This document shows positions 5,186-5,947 of a stretch of 5,947 nucleotides of DNA, piece by piece. A program made the translations under genes and the position numbers. Position 1 is the stretch's first letter, and every line of letters starts with the position of its first letter. Origin of the DNA: an uncultured Clostridia bacterium (GTDB taxonomy: Bacteria > Bacillota_A > Clostridia > Oscillospirales > Oscillospiraceae); assembly GCA_949289625.1 (NCBI GenBank), contig CASEPH010000343.1, forward strand, positions 1-5,947, given 5' to 3'. The notes beneath the pieces were generated by a model. The model was not told where the DNA came from and searched no databases. It saw nothing but the letters and a program-made list of their open reading frames with translations.

Positions 5186-5761
5186 CTACGCCTCCCCAAT
5201 CAGGTCGTCCACCAGCTGCTCCAGGTTGGCAGAGGCCTGCGTGAGTTTATCCCGGCGCTGGTGCCACTGGGAGTTAAGTACCTCCAAACACTGCTGACCC
5301 ATCTGGATCATCTCACATACCCGTTCAGGGCTGGGACCGCCGATAATGCTGCGTCTCTGGACGTTCTGCACCGGGTCCAGAGCGGCCTTGATCAGATCCT
5401 CTGGCATGTCAATTTCCATATCCAGCGCTTCCCGGGCCGCTCGATGCACTAGATGAGCGTCAATCGCTTCACAGGGGCTCTGCTCCTCATGCGCAATAAG
5501 CACCAGTTTGCCCACGATCTTCTTGGCGGCAGAAAAAGATACGCCTTGGCTGCGCACCATCTCATCGGCCAGTTCCATCATTGTGGAAAAGCCCTTGCGC
5601 GTCACCTCCAGCGCCCGCTCCCGGTCCACCTCCAAGGTGCGGACAATGCCCTCCAGGAGATATGCACTGTCTGTAATCCGCTGAGCGATCTCCATATACA
5701 GGCTGACCACAAAACCGGGCTCCCGCCCGTTGCCGGGCGTATATGCCTTCGCGGAATCCAA
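5186..5761 (-). pseudogene. Argininosuccinate-lyase-like enzyme, C-terminal part only
   Basis: About 191 codons read DSAKAYTPGNGREPG onward to a TAG at 5186-5188. C-terminal hallmarks of the ArgH-like branch of the fumarase/aspartase superfamily are present: KGFSTMMELADEMVR (56-70), AAKKIVGKLV (78-87) and LDPVQNVQRRSIIGGPSPER (128-147). Such enzymes eliminate fumarate from an N-substituted aspartate. The N-terminal ~280 residues and the GSS-x-MPQK catalytic loop are absent, so the remnant cannot be active. The TTG at 5761 is only the point where the frame emerges from an IS1182-type transposase sequence, not a true start. The downstream MmgE/PrpD start is 3 bases away. The divergence from ordinary ArgH and this context suggest a catabolic lyase for an aminopolycarboxylate or N-succino-amino compound instead of arginine synthesis; this is inference. 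Confidence 0.82.
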
Positions 5762-5947
5762 AGTCGTTTTTCAGCAAAGCAAAAGCCCCCTCCTCCAGCA
5801 TGGAGCGCACAGCCGCACAGGTGCTCAGTCCGGTCATGGATTTTAGCTTCTCCTTTACTCGGGCGAGCTGTTTCTCCACGTTTTTCCGCCACACAAAGCT
5901 ATACCGCCCTGCTCGGCTTTCCAGCTTTGTGCCGTCTATGAACACCG
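5751..5947 (-). mobile_element. IS1182-family transposase remnant, internally deleted and truncated
   Basis: From the right edge the minus strand reads VFIDGTKLESRAGRYSFVWR then KNVEKQLARVKEKL. This is the DGTK-E-x-NRYTFVWRK-x-VEK block of IS1182-type DDE transposases. Only about 25 residues later comes RSMLEEGAFALLKNDFGFR, matching the RS-x-EG-F-LK-GFRRF block near the catalytic C-terminal part. Those blocks are normally separated by roughly 200 or more residues, so an internal deletion is evident. The frame then runs out into unrelated lyase sequence at about 5751-5762. The transposase N-terminus lies beyond the window, and no terminal inverted repeat could be seen. The element probably caused the loss of the lyase N-terminus and the operon promoter. 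Confidence 0.82.

Noticed and set aside
4541..5452. Plus-strand open frame of 303 codons across the fumarase, MmgE/PrpD and lyase remnants
   Set aside because: The opposite strand carries recognisable protein families throughout. This frame is an antisense by-product of GC-rich coding DNA, and its product has no plausible domain.
1..5947. tRNA, rRNA, CRISPR repeats, complete insertion sequence or attachment sites
   Set aside because: No cloverleaf-like or rRNA-like sequence, no regularly spaced repeats, and no paired terminal inverted repeats were seen by eye on either strand.

Overview
The window looks like accessory DNA from a GC-rich Firmicute, most likely a gut clostridium of the Oscillospiraceae type. 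The evidence is AGGAGG-like ribosome sites, GTG and TTG starts, strong G/C third positions in the core-like genes, compact GC-rich hairpin terminators and an IS1182-like transposase. The assignment is inferred from style, not from any marker gene. Almost all recognisable genes lie on the minus strand, so they are read from high to low coordinates.

Right part (about 5950 to 2956): a former metabolic operon that has largely collapsed. In transcription order it holds an internally shortened IS1182-family transposase remnant, joined directly to the C-terminal ~190 residues of an argininosuccinate-lyase-like enzyme. Three bases later comes the N-terminal ~180 residues of an MmgE/PrpD-family protein, interrupted by an in-frame TGA. 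This is joined out of frame to the C-terminal ~164 residues of a class II fumarase. Last, 36 bases on, is an apparently complete 389-residue malic enzyme. If the parents were neighbours, the pathway is coherent: a lyase releasing fumarate from an N-substituted aspartate, an MmgE/PrpD epimerase or dehydratase handling the substrate, fumarase giving malate, and malic enzyme giving pyruvate. Only the last step survives intact here.

Middle (about 2955 to 1903): no intact gene. It contains two pieces of a broken plus-strand gene (about 2584-2836), a 51-base near-perfect hairpin (2532-2582), an AT-rich stretch, and minus-strand remnants. One remnant is a 3' end whose TGA overlaps the ATG of a small decayed ORF; another is an orphan hydrophobic segment in a frame different from the gene that follows it.

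Left part (1902 to 1): an AT-richer island with a very acidic protein of up to 315 residues that contains no lysine at all. It is followed by a terminator, then a 59-codon small membrane protein whose only well-placed start is ATA, then a second terminator. A small hairpin sits beside the ribosome site of a MoxR-type AAA+ ATPase gene that runs off the left edge.

No tRNA, rRNA or CRISPR array was seen. The main interest lies in the serial gene fusions, the lysine-free protein, the ATA-start ORF and the lost lyase-to-pyruvate operon.
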